From Fratercula arctica (lineage: Eukaryota > Chordata > Aves > Charadriiformes > Alcidae): DNA of 64,000 nt. Below the pieces are notes generated by a model, which was not told the DNA's origin, made no database searches, and saw nothing but the letters and a program-made list of their open reading frames with translations. Shown here in pieces: positions 10,691-20,786 of this stretch. The stretch spans positions 154,313,889 through 154,377,888 of the forward strand of contig CANTUZ010000002.1 in NCBI GenBank assembly GCA_947846985.1, given 5' to 3'. Each line of letters opens with the position of its first letter. Position 1 is the stretch's first letter. The position numbers and the translations under genes are program-made.

Positions 10691-11427
10691 CTCCTGCCCA
10701 CCCAGCGCGTGTAACAGTTGCATCATGGTTTGTATGGCTTCTTCTCAGAAGCCAGAGCTCAGCAGCTCTGTCCGTGAGGTGCCTTTTCATCTTCTCGGTT
10801 GTGACATTTCCTGTCTCTTAGGCACGTAAGTTATTTTGACTGGCAGCAAGACATTGCTCCAACACCCCTTACGACACAAGGGACGGAGACAGGGGAAGGC
10901 CATGCTGGCGGTGTAGCTTGCTTATCCCGCACCAGAGCATTGCAGCTTGCGGGGCAGAGGGAAGGCTTCTTGAGGCATCTCCATCCTGTGGTGGAGAGGC
11001 TGCAGCCTTGGGCAGTACAGAGAGCCCTTTTATAGTCGGTGCTATTCACTGGGCTTAGGAAATCCTGCTTGTTCTGTAAATACGTGTGTGTATGGTGGGG
11101 GCGGGAGGTGTGACTGCCCTCCAACACTGCTCTTGTGTGTGATGGGGATGGGACATGGACAGGGGCTTCTCAGCCACTGGTGCCCAAACTGAGATGGACT
11201 GTATCTGGGTCGTTGTGGGACTGGATGCAGAAGTGGAGTTTGTCATGTCCCAAGCAGAACATGTTACAGTGCTTAGGGGTGGCCTTCTGGACCTTCACAG
11301 TCATGGCTTCTTGTTCTTTCTCTCAACTCTTTCTCTTGGGTGATATCACAGTACCCAAGCACTGAGCAATTCCCACCCTCTCCTCCAAAGCCTCTGCAGT
11401 GGTGGCAGTTATAAGGTGGTTTGTAGG
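10691..11427. other. Unassigned non-coding sequence
   Basis: No gene or named repeat was recognised. Open frames are short (under 100 codons) and overlap on both strands. Confidence 0.45.
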
Positions 11428-11990
11428 ACTGTAGAAAATTCAGGCTGGAAGGTACCTCAGGTGGATCAGCAGTGAGATCAGAGCAGGTTGCTCATGACTT
11501 AATTCAGTCAAGTCTTGAAGACTGCTAAGAATGACAGTGCACAGCCAGCTCCATGGCTTGACTGTCATCACATGGAAAAAGTTTTTCCTAACATCCAGTC
11601 TGAACCACTGTTGTTTCAGAGAATATGTGTTGTCTCTCATTCTTCTGCCAGACACCACTATGGAGAACCTGGCTCTGTATTCTCAGTAACCCCCCCGTGG
11701 GTGCTGGGGGCTGCTGCTGGATCCTTCAAAGCCATCTCTTCTCCTGGCTGAACAAGCCCAGCTCCCTCAGCCTCTTCTCTCCAGGCAAGTCCGCCATTCC
11801 CTGGCCATCTTGGTGCTCCTCCACTGCCCTGCTCAATGCAGTTTGTCAATGTGTTTCTTGTACAGGGGCACCCAAAACTAGATGCAGAATCTAGATGTGG
11901 TCTAATGAGTGCTGAGACCTCTTGCCTGTGCTTCTGCTCCTGCAGCCCAGGATGCTGGTGGTCTTTACTGCAGTTTCTTTCCTAAAGTCC
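11428..11990 (-). mobile_element. Old CR1 LINE, minus strand
   Basis: Read on + the block starts with the degenerate CR1 3' UTR 'caggctggaaggtacctcag'. It continues through the region where an intact copy reads 'ttcttcctaacatccaatct' (here 'tttttcctaacatccagtct'), then 'gaacaagcccagctccctca' and 'cagcccaggatgctggtggt'. These occur in the order expected of a CR1 inserted in reverse orientation. ORF2 is riddled with stops and indels and no frame exceeds 90 codons. The far end is blurred. A 12-bp direct repeat, gcccaacaactg, occurs twice just beyond it at 12005-12016 and 12020-12031. No TSD was detected. Confidence 0.8.
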
Positions 11991-13348
11991 CAGTTGGCCC
12001 ACAGGCCCAACAACTGCCAGCCCAACAACTGAGCAGTGGCAGAGCTGCTCAGCTGGGACGCTGGGCTGTGCCTAGATCATCTCTTAAATAGGACCCGTCA
12101 TTGTCCTTGGAAATGGTGAGAAACACTCATTGCCCTGAGTGTTTCTTAGCCACCAGGAGGGAAGACGAGCGTGGAGGAGCCTTGGGGTGACAAACACCTC
12201 TTCTCACTGCTAATGATGTGGGCTCCCACAGGGAGAGGAACCGAGCCTGGACAGATAAGGCGATGAACCGAGTTCTGCAGAAAAACGCAAAGAGGTGTAG
12301 TGTTATAATTACCACCGTCTCACTTACTCATCTGTAAAGCAAGTTTTTACTCGCCGCTATGCTTCCCATGGGGCTGCGACTATTGATGGCCACACAGAGC
12401 TGAGGTCCTGCGATACCAGTGCAAAGGGTTGTTGAACAAACTGCGCTCACTGTGCTTGCTGCTGGAGACGAAGCACGGTTCCCGGTAGCCACGTATAGAG
12501 GAACTGTATGGATGGATGGATGTATATCGTATATTGAAACAGAATGCTGAGGTTTCATTGTCTGCCGCCAACAGTTAGTGTGTGAATCTCAAACCAGCAA
12601 CCTATATTCTTTAAGATCCAAGAGCCTTGGGAAAAGATCCATTTTTTTTATCCTGTACTAATTTAAAAAATACTGGGTTTTTTGGTGGAGCGTGGTAGAA
12701 ATAGAAGACAAAAAGGAGAAAGAAAAGACAGTCGGACCCATACAATCATTTTAAAGGTTTTCTGCTTTTCCGTTCATGTTCTTTTCAGGAAATGAGACTG
12801 ACTATGTATGGGATAGGAATGAAACCACATATCACAAGCCACTGTCGAGTTCATGAAGTGACCACATTGAAAAAGTAGTGAAAAATGTGTTCTTACTAGC
12901 ACCTTCCCAGCCAGTAGGAATCCTGGCTGTGGCTTGCAATTGTAGTAAGGTGAAGATTTGCATTTTCAAGTTGGCGGTTTTCCTTTTGACTCTTCCACTT
13001 CCTACGAGCTAATTTGGTGCTGTGTTAATTGTGAATCTGGAATGCAAATCCACTCACCTGCTTGTTTTTCTTTCGTTTTCAGGTTTTCTAACTATGGAAG
13101 CTCTCCTGAGGAGCTGCCTCACGCGCTGCTGCCCCCGAGATGGGACGCAGAGCTGGGAGTGAGGAGGAACTGCAATGTGCTGCTGCGCGTTGCGTTAGCA
13201 AGGAGAGAGGCTTTCTGGCATGTCATACGGTGCAAAAAGCCATTCGACCCTTGACAGCAAAAATCCTTATCCCTCTTGTGGTTTTTTCCAGGACAGCTGA
13301 TATTTCCTGTTAGAGATGCTTTGTATGCAAATCAAGGTGGTACAACAG
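11991..13348. other. Unassigned sequence with a short hairpin
   Basis: No gene was recognised. It includes a perfect 11-bp hairpin at 12119-12146, a short ggat repeat near 12509-12522, and an octamer-type ATTTGCAT at 12956-12963. A pyrimidine-rich stretch followed by 'cag' ends near 13082 and precedes a 57-codon open stretch to 13254. That could mimic a terminal exon, but nothing else supports it. Confidence 0.4.
12119..12146. repeat. Perfect 11-bp hairpin, 6-nt loop
   Basis: The arm agaaacactca (12119-12129) is followed by the loop ttgccc and the exact reverse complement tgagtgtttct (12136-12146). In DNA this is a small inverted repeat, and in RNA it would be a stable stem. It lies just outside the old CR1 copy. 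Too short for a canonical microRNA precursor. Confidence 0.9.
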
Positions 13349-13369
13349 AAAAAAAAAAAAAAAAAAAAA
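13349..13369 (+). repeat. Poly(A) tract, 21 bp
   Basis: An uninterrupted run of 21 A. No AATAAA signal within 30 bp upstream and no recognisable retrocopy precede it, so it is best called a simple repeat. Confidence 0.9.
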
Positions 13370-13814
13370 GTCCTGAAAGCAATCACACTGATAAACTCAG
13401 ACCACCGGGGAATTCCTGCTTATCAGTTTTTATCTTTTCTTTTTTCAGCTCTCTACAAGATACTTCTTTGCCTGCTCTTTCTTACAGTCTTTAATGTTTG
13501 TCCTGCTGGACCTCCTGCTTATGACCAGCAGCGCTGCTCGCATTTTGCAGGGCTCCGTGTCAGCCTGCGCGAATAGAAGGCAGTAAGTGCTGGGAATTGG
13601 GGTTAACAGTCCCTGTGTTTCAGCTTTGCCCTGTGCTGCTCTGGTGCTTTCTGGTGTTCAAGCGAGACATGAACCTCACACTGCAGATATTGCCGTGTGC
13701 CTGTAGTGATGGTTTACCTGGGAAGGTCAGCCCAGAAACCTTCAGGAAGCTCAGGAGAGGAAAGAGGAGAGGGGGAAAACAAAGAGAATTCAGCAAAAGT
13801 TTACCTAGTAACTT

Positions 13815-14041
13815 AGAATCATAGAGTGGTTCAGGTTGGAAGGGACCTTAAAGATCATCTAGTTCCAACCCCCCTGCCATGGGCAGGGACACCTCCCACT
13901 AGACCAGGCTGCTCAAAGCCCCATCCAGCCTGGCCTCAAACACTCTCATTGATGGGGCATCCACAACTTCTCTGGGCAACCTGTTCCAGTGCCTCACCAC
14001 CCTCACAGTAAAGAATTTCTTCCTAATGTCCAATCTAAATC
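13815..14041 (-). mobile_element. CR1 LINE 3' end, minus strand
   Basis: The reverse complement ends in 'ctctatgattct' and carries the full CR1 3' UTR: the palindromic 'cctgcccatggcagg' block and 'aaggtcccttccaacctgaa'. Upstream is the final ORF2 stretch encoding '[20 protein letters not shown]' and 'LDGALSSLV'. About 60 codons remain open on the minus strand (13899-14081, partly read-through beyond the element). It shares the diagnostic 'ccatcaatgagagtgtttga' version of the C-terminus with the copy at 20026, unlike the copy at 3470. Strongly 5'-truncated, no catalytic domain. Confidence 0.95.
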
Positions 14042-14499
14042 TTAAGCAGGAGCAGGATTTGACCCTCTTGAGGCACCTCAAGAGATGTTGTGGTCAACTC
14101 TGCAACTAATGCAGCGACATGAGTGGGTCACCTCCTTGCTCCAGCGAAGCAACCTCCCGTCTGCCCAGCCTGTACCCTATAGCTATCCCTATAAGTGCAA
14201 GGGGCTGACCAGAGCCCGGCTCCCACCCTGCTGCCGGCAGCAGCAGCTCACTGAGGCTACAGGTTGTGGGGGTGAAAAAAGGACTCGTAGCTGCAATGCA
14301 AGAAAAAGACATGCTAGAGCAAGAAAGAGCTGCAAAACTGCAGAGAATATTCCCATCTGTGTCTGGAGATACCCGCTGCAGCCCGGGTCTTGGTGAATCA
14401 CACTGTGGTTGCTCTCGCCTTTGTGTGGGGAATGGTGATAATCGTTGGGTTTTGTTATTTGGTTTTTCTTAAATGTAAAATTAACAGTCAAATTGGCGT
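14042..14499. other. Unassigned sequence downstream of CR1
   Basis: No gene was recognised. A frame from 14390 (+) encodes a hydrophobic run, 'VVALAFVWGMVIIVGFCYLV', which would span a membrane, but the frame is only 61 codons and lacks any further similarity. Confidence 0.4.
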
Positions 14500-14640
14500 C
14501 GGTAGGGCAGCGAGCCTGGTGCGGCTTTTATCTACCCCGAACCTGGGGACGAAGGAGGAGAGGAAAATGGCTTGACCAGTTTGGCGGCCGTTCGCGTAAC
14601 GGTCCCGGAGTTCAAAGCAAAGGACACAACAGTCAGATAC
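14500..14640. promoter_or_regulatory. Small CpG-dense patch
   Basis: By eye I count about 14 CpG in 140 bp, including the cluster 'ggcggccgttcgcgtaacgg' at 14582-14601. The flanks are CpG-poor. It might be an unmethylated regulatory patch. No TATA box or exon is linked to it. A 159-codon frame at 14445-14924 (+) runs across it but ends in a run of phenylalanines from the poly(T) tract, which argues against a real protein. Confidence 0.3.
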
Positions 14641-14857
14641 CGGACCCCGCCTGGGCTTCCACTGATAAGTCACATTCCAAGAGAAAGGCAATCCTGAAGG
14701 GGCTGTGTCGAGTGGCTGAAGCCTCCAATGCTGAGTCTTCTTTAAAAGGGGATTTCATACGGAGTAATACGAACAGAAATGGCTCTTCTGTGGTTTTACA
14801 CATTCCAGGCATGCCAGGACTGTTCCTGTCAAGGATGGGCAGTCTCTGGGGTTTTGG

Positions 14858-14888
<31 letters not shown>

Positions 14889-16352
14889 CTCTTTTCAAAA
14901 TATTTGCCACAAACTGGCAGCTGAAACGGTGAAAAATAAGTGAGAGTTGCAAAAGCATTACGGTAGCAGTAATGGAAACTGTGAGGTGCTTAAATTTAAA
15001 CTGGATGTGGGGTTTCACCCCATCGTCTGCACTGCTGCGCTGTTGGGATCACGACTTTTGCCCACTATGACTGCTTCAGGATGGATGATTTAAAAGCAGA
15101 GCTTTAACTCTTGGTTACCCAGAACCTCAAAAGACAGGGCTTTAGGCTTTTTTTCAGAAGCCGTACCTTTTCATCTGAACCACTGTTAGGCATGAATCTG
15201 TCAGCGTCGGTGTCAATGCACTTCTGTGGACATAGAGCATCTTTACGTTGTGCCAGCAGATTAATTTCTGCAGATCTGTGGCTACAGAAATGGGCTACAG
15301 CTACTCCTTCAGGGGCTTCAGCTTCAGGGGCGCTTATTTTGGTTTCAAGCAGGCTGCACCAGGTTGGTCTGCACCTGTACACTTCGACACAAACAGGATT
15401 TTAATTGATGTAAGAGCTTCCGCGCATAAAGTGATGGTACCTTCAACCTTAAAGAGCTCCTTAACTCAGTCTGGAGTTTCACATGTGGTAAAGCTCTAGA
15501 TGGTTTGTGTGGACCTGTCCTGTTGGGTGGGTGTTTCATTCATAACCTACATGTCCTGTTCTTCCACTTGTGCTGCTCCTGTTGCCGTAGTCCTGTGTGC
15601 CGTGTAGGTAGCTCACGGATGGCCGAGAAAGCCACGGCCAGAGGTGTTACAGCCATTACCTCGCTAGCTTAGGTCCCACAAGGAGTATGGCTAGAAGAGC
15701 GTGTAATTAAGTGTGGAGCTCAAACCCCCCTGAGACACCCTGCACAAAACTCAGCACCTTTGTCACCACACTGACCGCAGCCAGCTCAGAGCTTCTGCAA
15801 GCTGGAGCAACACCTTTACCTGCTCTGCAGATGAGACTAATCCCTCCACAGGGGAGCAGAACACTGAGCCAAGCTCGTCCCAGCAGCGGCTGAGCCATGG
15901 GGCCATAGATAATGGCCCTGAGAATTTGCTTTTCAGCCTGGGTTTGGCCGTGGAACGAGTGCAGGCAGAGGGTGAGAAAGCATCTCTTTGAAAATGGCAA
16001 TAGAAGAGACATTGTTGGAATGAACCTTCTTCCTTAGTTTTATTAAACATGAATACAGTTATTTAGTGATGAACAGGAACGGGAGCAGATTTAGGACGTG
16101 GTGCCTGAAGCCCCATCCCACCCCCCAGCACAGGCTGATGTTGCAGAAGAATCTCAAGGCTGTCGCCTGGGCTGTTGTAGGTCTGTGGGTGGAGGAACCT
16201 GAATCACTGGGGTGGTCATCAAATGCTGCCCTTGCAAGACACAAGGAAGGAAGAGCTTGTGATAATTCTGTGCTCAACATAAATATTTTTCACCTGCGAG
16301 GAGTCTGGTCTTGTAGCCGCCCGGGCTGCTTGCCATTTTGGGTTTGTTTCCT
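14641..16352. other. Unassigned sequence with poly(T) tract
   Basis: No gene recognised. It contains the 27-bp T run listed separately. Frames of about 100 codons overlap on opposite strands between 15104 and 16012 without familiar features. Confidence 0.4.
14862..14888 (+). repeat. Poly(T) tract, 27 bp
   Basis: An uninterrupted run of 27 T. On the minus strand it would be a poly(A), but no processed gene copy is recognisable on that side. Confidence 0.95.
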
Positions 16353-16388
16353 TAAAAATAAAAAAAGAAAAAAAAGAAAAAGAAAAAA
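16353..16388 (+). repeat. A-rich simple repeat
   Basis: Runs of four to six A separated by single G or T. A purine-rich microsatellite-like tract. Confidence 0.8.
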
Positions 16389-18629
16389 GTTTTCTTTACC
16401 CCATCTGTGCTTCCAACCACAAAAATTTGGAAACAAAAAGTCAGGTGTAGTCCGCAGCAAGCTGTGTTTGTACTGGGCCTATCTCGCCGGGGAAGGCTTT
16501 GAAGTGGATTTTGCTCTGGCCACTCAAGGTCTCTGTTGTGGAAATATTTATCACGGTGCAACTCTAGCAGAAAAAACTACTTTTTTAACTAAATAAACGT
16601 GTTTTCCTTACCAGTCGCACAGATAGGTGTATGTTTGGAATTTTTTTTTTTTTTAATTGAAACTAACTTTTGCACTGTGTCATCTAGAATGAGAAAACAA
16701 GTGGACCTTGAGTTGCATTTTAGTGTAGATTTCATCTGTTTGACCGCAGCAGAAGGTTACTTTGAGATGCTGTTGCCCTTTTCCTTGGCGTGTCCTTGCT
16801 TGATGTTTTGTCCTTCAGAATCTCCATTTTCCCCTCTTTTTGATGGTTTGAGAGTTTTGATAGGGAGGGCAAAACCACATACAAATTTTTGTGTCCTTGG
16901 GAAGGCTGTGGCGAGTTACGCAGTGGTGAAGAGATGCTGACACAACCTGTAGAAGAGCCAGTTTTTGACAGCATGGGAAGTGGTTAGCGCCTCATTCAAC
17001 GTCCTCACATCAAAGCCGGACAGTGGGCTGGTCAAGATGCTCTGTTTGAACCACAAATTACTGGGCTTCGGGCAGAAATCACTGGATGAAATTCTGTGGT
17101 CTTTATTAGGCAGAAGGTCAGACAAAATCATTTAGCTGGTTTCTGTTGTCTTTTAGAATGTATGAATCACACAGTCAGGGATTTTTCTTGAGTTTCCATG
17201 AAGAGTTTGCCTTGGTAGCATTCAGGCAAACCCCATCTGTTCTCTCATCCTTTCATCACACTGTCTTGCTTTTGAATTGTCCTAGAAGGAGGATGAGATT
17301 GGGCTTGTTATTTAAATTTCAGTATGGATGGCAAAAGCAACTCTCTACCTTGATTATTACGGGCCTCCCATGACCACAGGAATGGTTGGTGCCTAATGCC
17401 AGCCCTGATTTAACAAACATCTGAGGACCAGCTCATCACCGCGGCATAGCCAGCCGCTGTCTCTTCTCTATTCCCCGTGGGAATTGTGCACCATGGGATA
17501 CTGCAATGAGGCAGAGATGGGAGGAAAGCTCGTCAGGCAGCACACATACTCTTGTTAGTGGCCAGATAGTCCCATCTGTAAGCCACCAAACCTGGGGCCA
17601 CTGGAACGAGCAGACACCTTAGTTGCCTGGCTGTGTAGGAGTCCCTCAACTCCAGTCCTACAGAGCGCCCTGTGGCCACAAGGGAATTTGGGAAAGTCCC
17701 AAGCAATGCAATAATTGGAGAAAAGAGGATGAAAGTCATGTGGCAGAAACATAATGAAAATAAAAATAATGTGAAATAATGTCATTTGCTTTCTGGGATG
17801 AAAATGCGGGCACGAGCAGACCACTTGCTACCTGCAGCCTTTTCTTCCCTGCCAAATGTGACTTGTGACGTGGTGCGACCCGGCACGAGGGGATTTTAGC
17901 AGTTCAGTGTCCATCCCTGGGTGTATGCCCCAGGTTTGGCCTGTCTGGTGGCAGCTGGGACCCACCTTCCTTTGTAAGAAAGAGCTCTAACACCCTTCCT
18001 GTCCTACAGTGAGACTAACGATGGAGCGATGGGCTCGCGTCTGCTTTGTAGCGAGGCCCTGGGTTGCGTGATGAGCCACTTGGATGCACCCAAGGCTGCT
18101 TTCTGTCACTTTGCCAAGCTCCTCCGGACAACCTGTATCTGTCAAGCATAAACTCTCCAGCTTTCCATGTCAGGGGACTGCAACCAGCTGGTTATTGGGA
18201 ATGGTCTGTGGTGGATTCTAGTTTTCATTCAGGAAGGTGCTCGTTGCCGTGAGCCGAGGGCACATGAAGGAGGAGCGTAACAGCAGAGGTGATTTGAGTA
18301 CCAGAGTCTGGGAATATTCCCTTGTGCTATTTAGTAGTAAAGACATAATTGGCCCTCGTAGGGTAGTTTCTCACTAAAAAGTACGAATGCAAAAAGCCTC
18401 CTCATTTATGGCAGTTAAATGTATTGCAGTGTAGTTGGGAACAAAGGATTCAGGTCTGTCTAGAGCCTGAGTGAGATTATCCAGGGAGGGAGTTCAAGGG
18501 ATCTTGTAATTGCGTGGAAGAAAGATCTCCGTGGAGCAGTGGGACAGAAAGGATCTCTGCAACTCTGGAGAGCAAGTCGAAGCAGAGAGGTGACTTTGTC
18601 CCTTTACTGGGACAAAGTTTACACACTGG
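16389..18629. other. Unassigned non-coding sequence
   Basis: No exon, RNA gene or named repeat was recognised. A 14-bp T run lies near 16641. The longest frame starts before this interval (16066-16596) and is partly made of lysine codons from the A-rich tract. AT-rich patches occur around 17750-17790. Confidence 0.45.
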
Positions 18630-18810
18630 CTGGTGTCTGCACTTGAAGAAGGATGGGGAAATGCCAGGAAGAATTCAAAGGAGAGCCACAAATGATTGCC
18701 AAGCCAGAACTCCCTGATGTAACGTTAGGGCACTGAGTTTATGGGGCTAGTTGGGATGAAGGCTGACGTGGGGTGACTTGATCACCACGTCTAGTGGAAG
18801 AAAGCTTCCA
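18630..18810 (+). mobile_element. Probable very old CR1/L3-type LINE piece
   Basis: The phrases 'aattcaaaggagagccacaa', 'atgattgcc', and further on 'ggggtgacttgatcacca' occur in the order found in old CR1-clade ORF2 3' regions ('ttcaaaggagagc-acaaa-atgatt' and 'gtgacttgatcacagtct'). The reading frame is destroyed. The match is weak and discontinuous, so limits are approximate and chance similarity is possible. Confidence 0.4.
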
Positions 18811-20025
18811 TCAGCAGGTTTGGGGTGCAGAAGGAACCCTTGCAAGTTTTATGCCTTTTTCCAGCGTTCAGAGGAAATCACGTTGTCTCTCTAGGGTTGC
18901 AGCTTTAGTCTAAAATACTGGGCTTATTATGCAGAGGTCTTGGGTGAAAGGGACTGATGTATCATTTGGGTCTTTCTGCCTTTATGCTCAGAGCTCTGAT
19001 ACTCCCCAGCACCTTCTTCCCTTGATCCCAGGGGTAGGGCAGTTCTCCCACAACACTTGGCATAGTTTAAACTATCAATCAGGTCAAAATGCTTTGGAGC
19101 CATCTCATCTTGAGGCAGGCATCTAGAATAGGTGTGTTTCCCTCCGGTAATGGCTGTTGTCCTCCAGCCACTATGGGGGGAGGCCAGAGAGCTGGTGGAG
19201 ACGTGGACTCCTGCGCTTTGGATGTCTGAAGCTGCATGAGATGAACTCCTCCTCTTGCCACCTGATGAAGAACCGTCTGATGCCATGCAAGATGAAAATA
19301 ATATAGAAACTTTAATCAGCTGTCGCAAGCTGAGCGGTCCCTGGAGGTCCTGTACTGAGCCTGACCCACTTGCTGGGCCCCAGCAGTGCGGAACCGGGCG
19401 CTCGCCTGCCATGGAGGAATGAAAGGACAGATATTTAAAAAGAGACAAGGGGGCAGAGGGGAAGGCCATGAGTGATAAGCCTTCATTAGAACTAGTTGGA
19501 GTATTTTGGTCATTATACAATGCAAACCCGCCTTCTGCAGCATTTCTGGGTTTTTGAGCTGCTCAGAAAGGAAAGGGGTGTTTGGAGAGATTCATTTTCA
19601 ACCTGATCAAATGCTTTTCCCAGTTCCCACCCCTGCCCTGCCACATCTCGGTCTCTCCAGCTGTGCCGTGCTGGGGAAGCTGCTGTGAGCGTGTGTCCTT
19701 GGGGCTGAGCCCTGGCACCGCAACTGGCCGGGTGTCGAGGCGCTGCTCCCATCCTGGTCTGGAGCCTGCTTTGCCATGGCGGAGGGAGGGCTCTTGCCAC
19801 CAGCGAGTAGCAGCATGACGACTGTTTTGCCAAATGTCCCCTGACTGCCTGCAGCAGAGGCTCGTGATGAACCCAGGCTCCCATCCCTAAGCACCCTAAA
19901 GGGCATGTGCTTGCTTTACAACAGCTTCAGACTGGGGCATCTAAGTGGATGAAGCCACAGTGGGTAAAAATCAAATCCAAAGTCTCTGAGAAAATTATAG
20001 CAGAGGACTATTTGCAGCAAACCCA
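18811..20025. other. Unassigned sequence with a 197-codon minus frame
   Basis: No gene recognised. The minus-strand frame at 18927-19520 is 197 codons, the longest in the window outside CR1. It is serine-rich and has no recognisable domain. It overlaps a shorter + strand frame. Treated as unproven. Confidence 0.4.
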
Positions 20026-20468
20026 TGAAGATGATCAGAGGACTGGAGCACCTCTGCTATGAGGACAGGCTGAGAGAGTTGGGTTTGTTCAGCCTGGAGA
20101 AGAGAAGGCTTCGGGGAGACCTTATAGCAGCCTTCCAGTACCTAAAGGGGGCTACAGGAAGGATGGGGAGGGACTCTTCATCAGGGAGTGTTATCATAAG
20201 ACATGGGGTAATGGTTTCAAATGGAAAGAGGGGAGATTTAGATTAGATATTAGGAAGAAATTCTTTACTGTGAGGGTGGTGAGGCACTGGAACAGGTTGC
20301 CCAGAGAAGTTGTGGCTGCCCCATCGATGAGAGCATTTGAGGCCAGGCTGGATGGGGCTTTGAGCAGCCTGGTCTAGTGGGAGGTGTCCCTGCCCATGGC
20401 AGGGGGGTTGGAACTAGATGATCTTTAAGGTCCCTTCCAACCCAAACCATTCTATGATTCTATGATTC
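20026..20468 (+). mobile_element. CR1 LINE 3' end, plus strand
   Basis: Starts at 'agatgatcagaggactgg' inside ORF2 and runs through the stop and 3' UTR ('cctgcccatggcaggggggt', then 'aaggtcccttccaaccca') to the terminal attctatg repeats at 20449-20468. Reading begins in frame as '[20 protein letters not shown]'. A 1-bp loss in the G/C run near 20149 relative to the 3470 copy shifts the frame, so the translation then diverges. It carries the 'ccatcgatgagagcatttga' variant, matching the 13815 copy. The two lie in opposite orientation about 6 kb apart. Confidence 0.95.
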
Positions 20469-20700
20469 CCACATGGTCCTCGGAAGGGCTGCTGAACTGC
20501 CAAACAAGCAGAAATCTTTCACCATCCCGTGTGTACCCATCCCGCGAGCTGGCACTGTTAGCCCTGGCTGGACCCCCGCGAGGTGCTGGCACTTGCCGGT
20601 GTACCAAGGCCTGGCCAGAGTCCCCCGGCGGAGCGATGCTCCAGGGCCTTGAGACAACATTCCAGCAAAACTGCTCCTCCCTGGGCACAGCACACCTTGA
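20469..20700. other. Short unassigned CpG-containing spacer
   Basis: Between the CR1 terminus and the polypyrimidine tract lies GC-rich DNA with several CpG clusters near 20540-20640. No gene or repeat recognised. Confidence 0.4.
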
Positions 20701-20786
20701 TTTTCTGATTTTTTTTCTCTTTTTTGTTTTCTTTTTTCTTTTTTTTTTCTTTTTTTTTCTTCTTTTTTCCTCTTTTTTTCTTTTGG
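20701..20786 (+). repeat. Polypyrimidine (T/C) tract, about 86 bp
   Basis: T runs of four to ten separated by single C, with isolated G and A interruptions near the start. On the minus strand it is polypurine. Tracts of this type arise by slippage and can form triplex structures. A 3' splice-site role is unlikely because no exon follows. Confidence 0.9.

Noticed and set aside
13083..13254. Possible terminal exon after a pyrimidine-rich stretch and 'cag'
   Set aside because: The acceptor-like signal is common by chance. The 57-codon continuation has no similarity I recognise and no partner exon.
13349..13369. Poly(A) as the tail of a processed retrocopy
   Set aside because: No AATAAA upstream, no recognisable mRNA sequence and no flanking target duplication seen.
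14390..14572. Membrane-protein frame ('VVALAFVWGMVIIVGFCYLV')
   Set aside because: Only 61 codons, no further domain, overlapping frames on both strands. Hydrophobic runs are common in T-rich DNA.
14445..14924. 159-codon open frame crossing the CpG patch
   Set aside because: It ends in a run of phenylalanines from a poly(T) tract, has no recognisable domain and shares its DNA with other frames.
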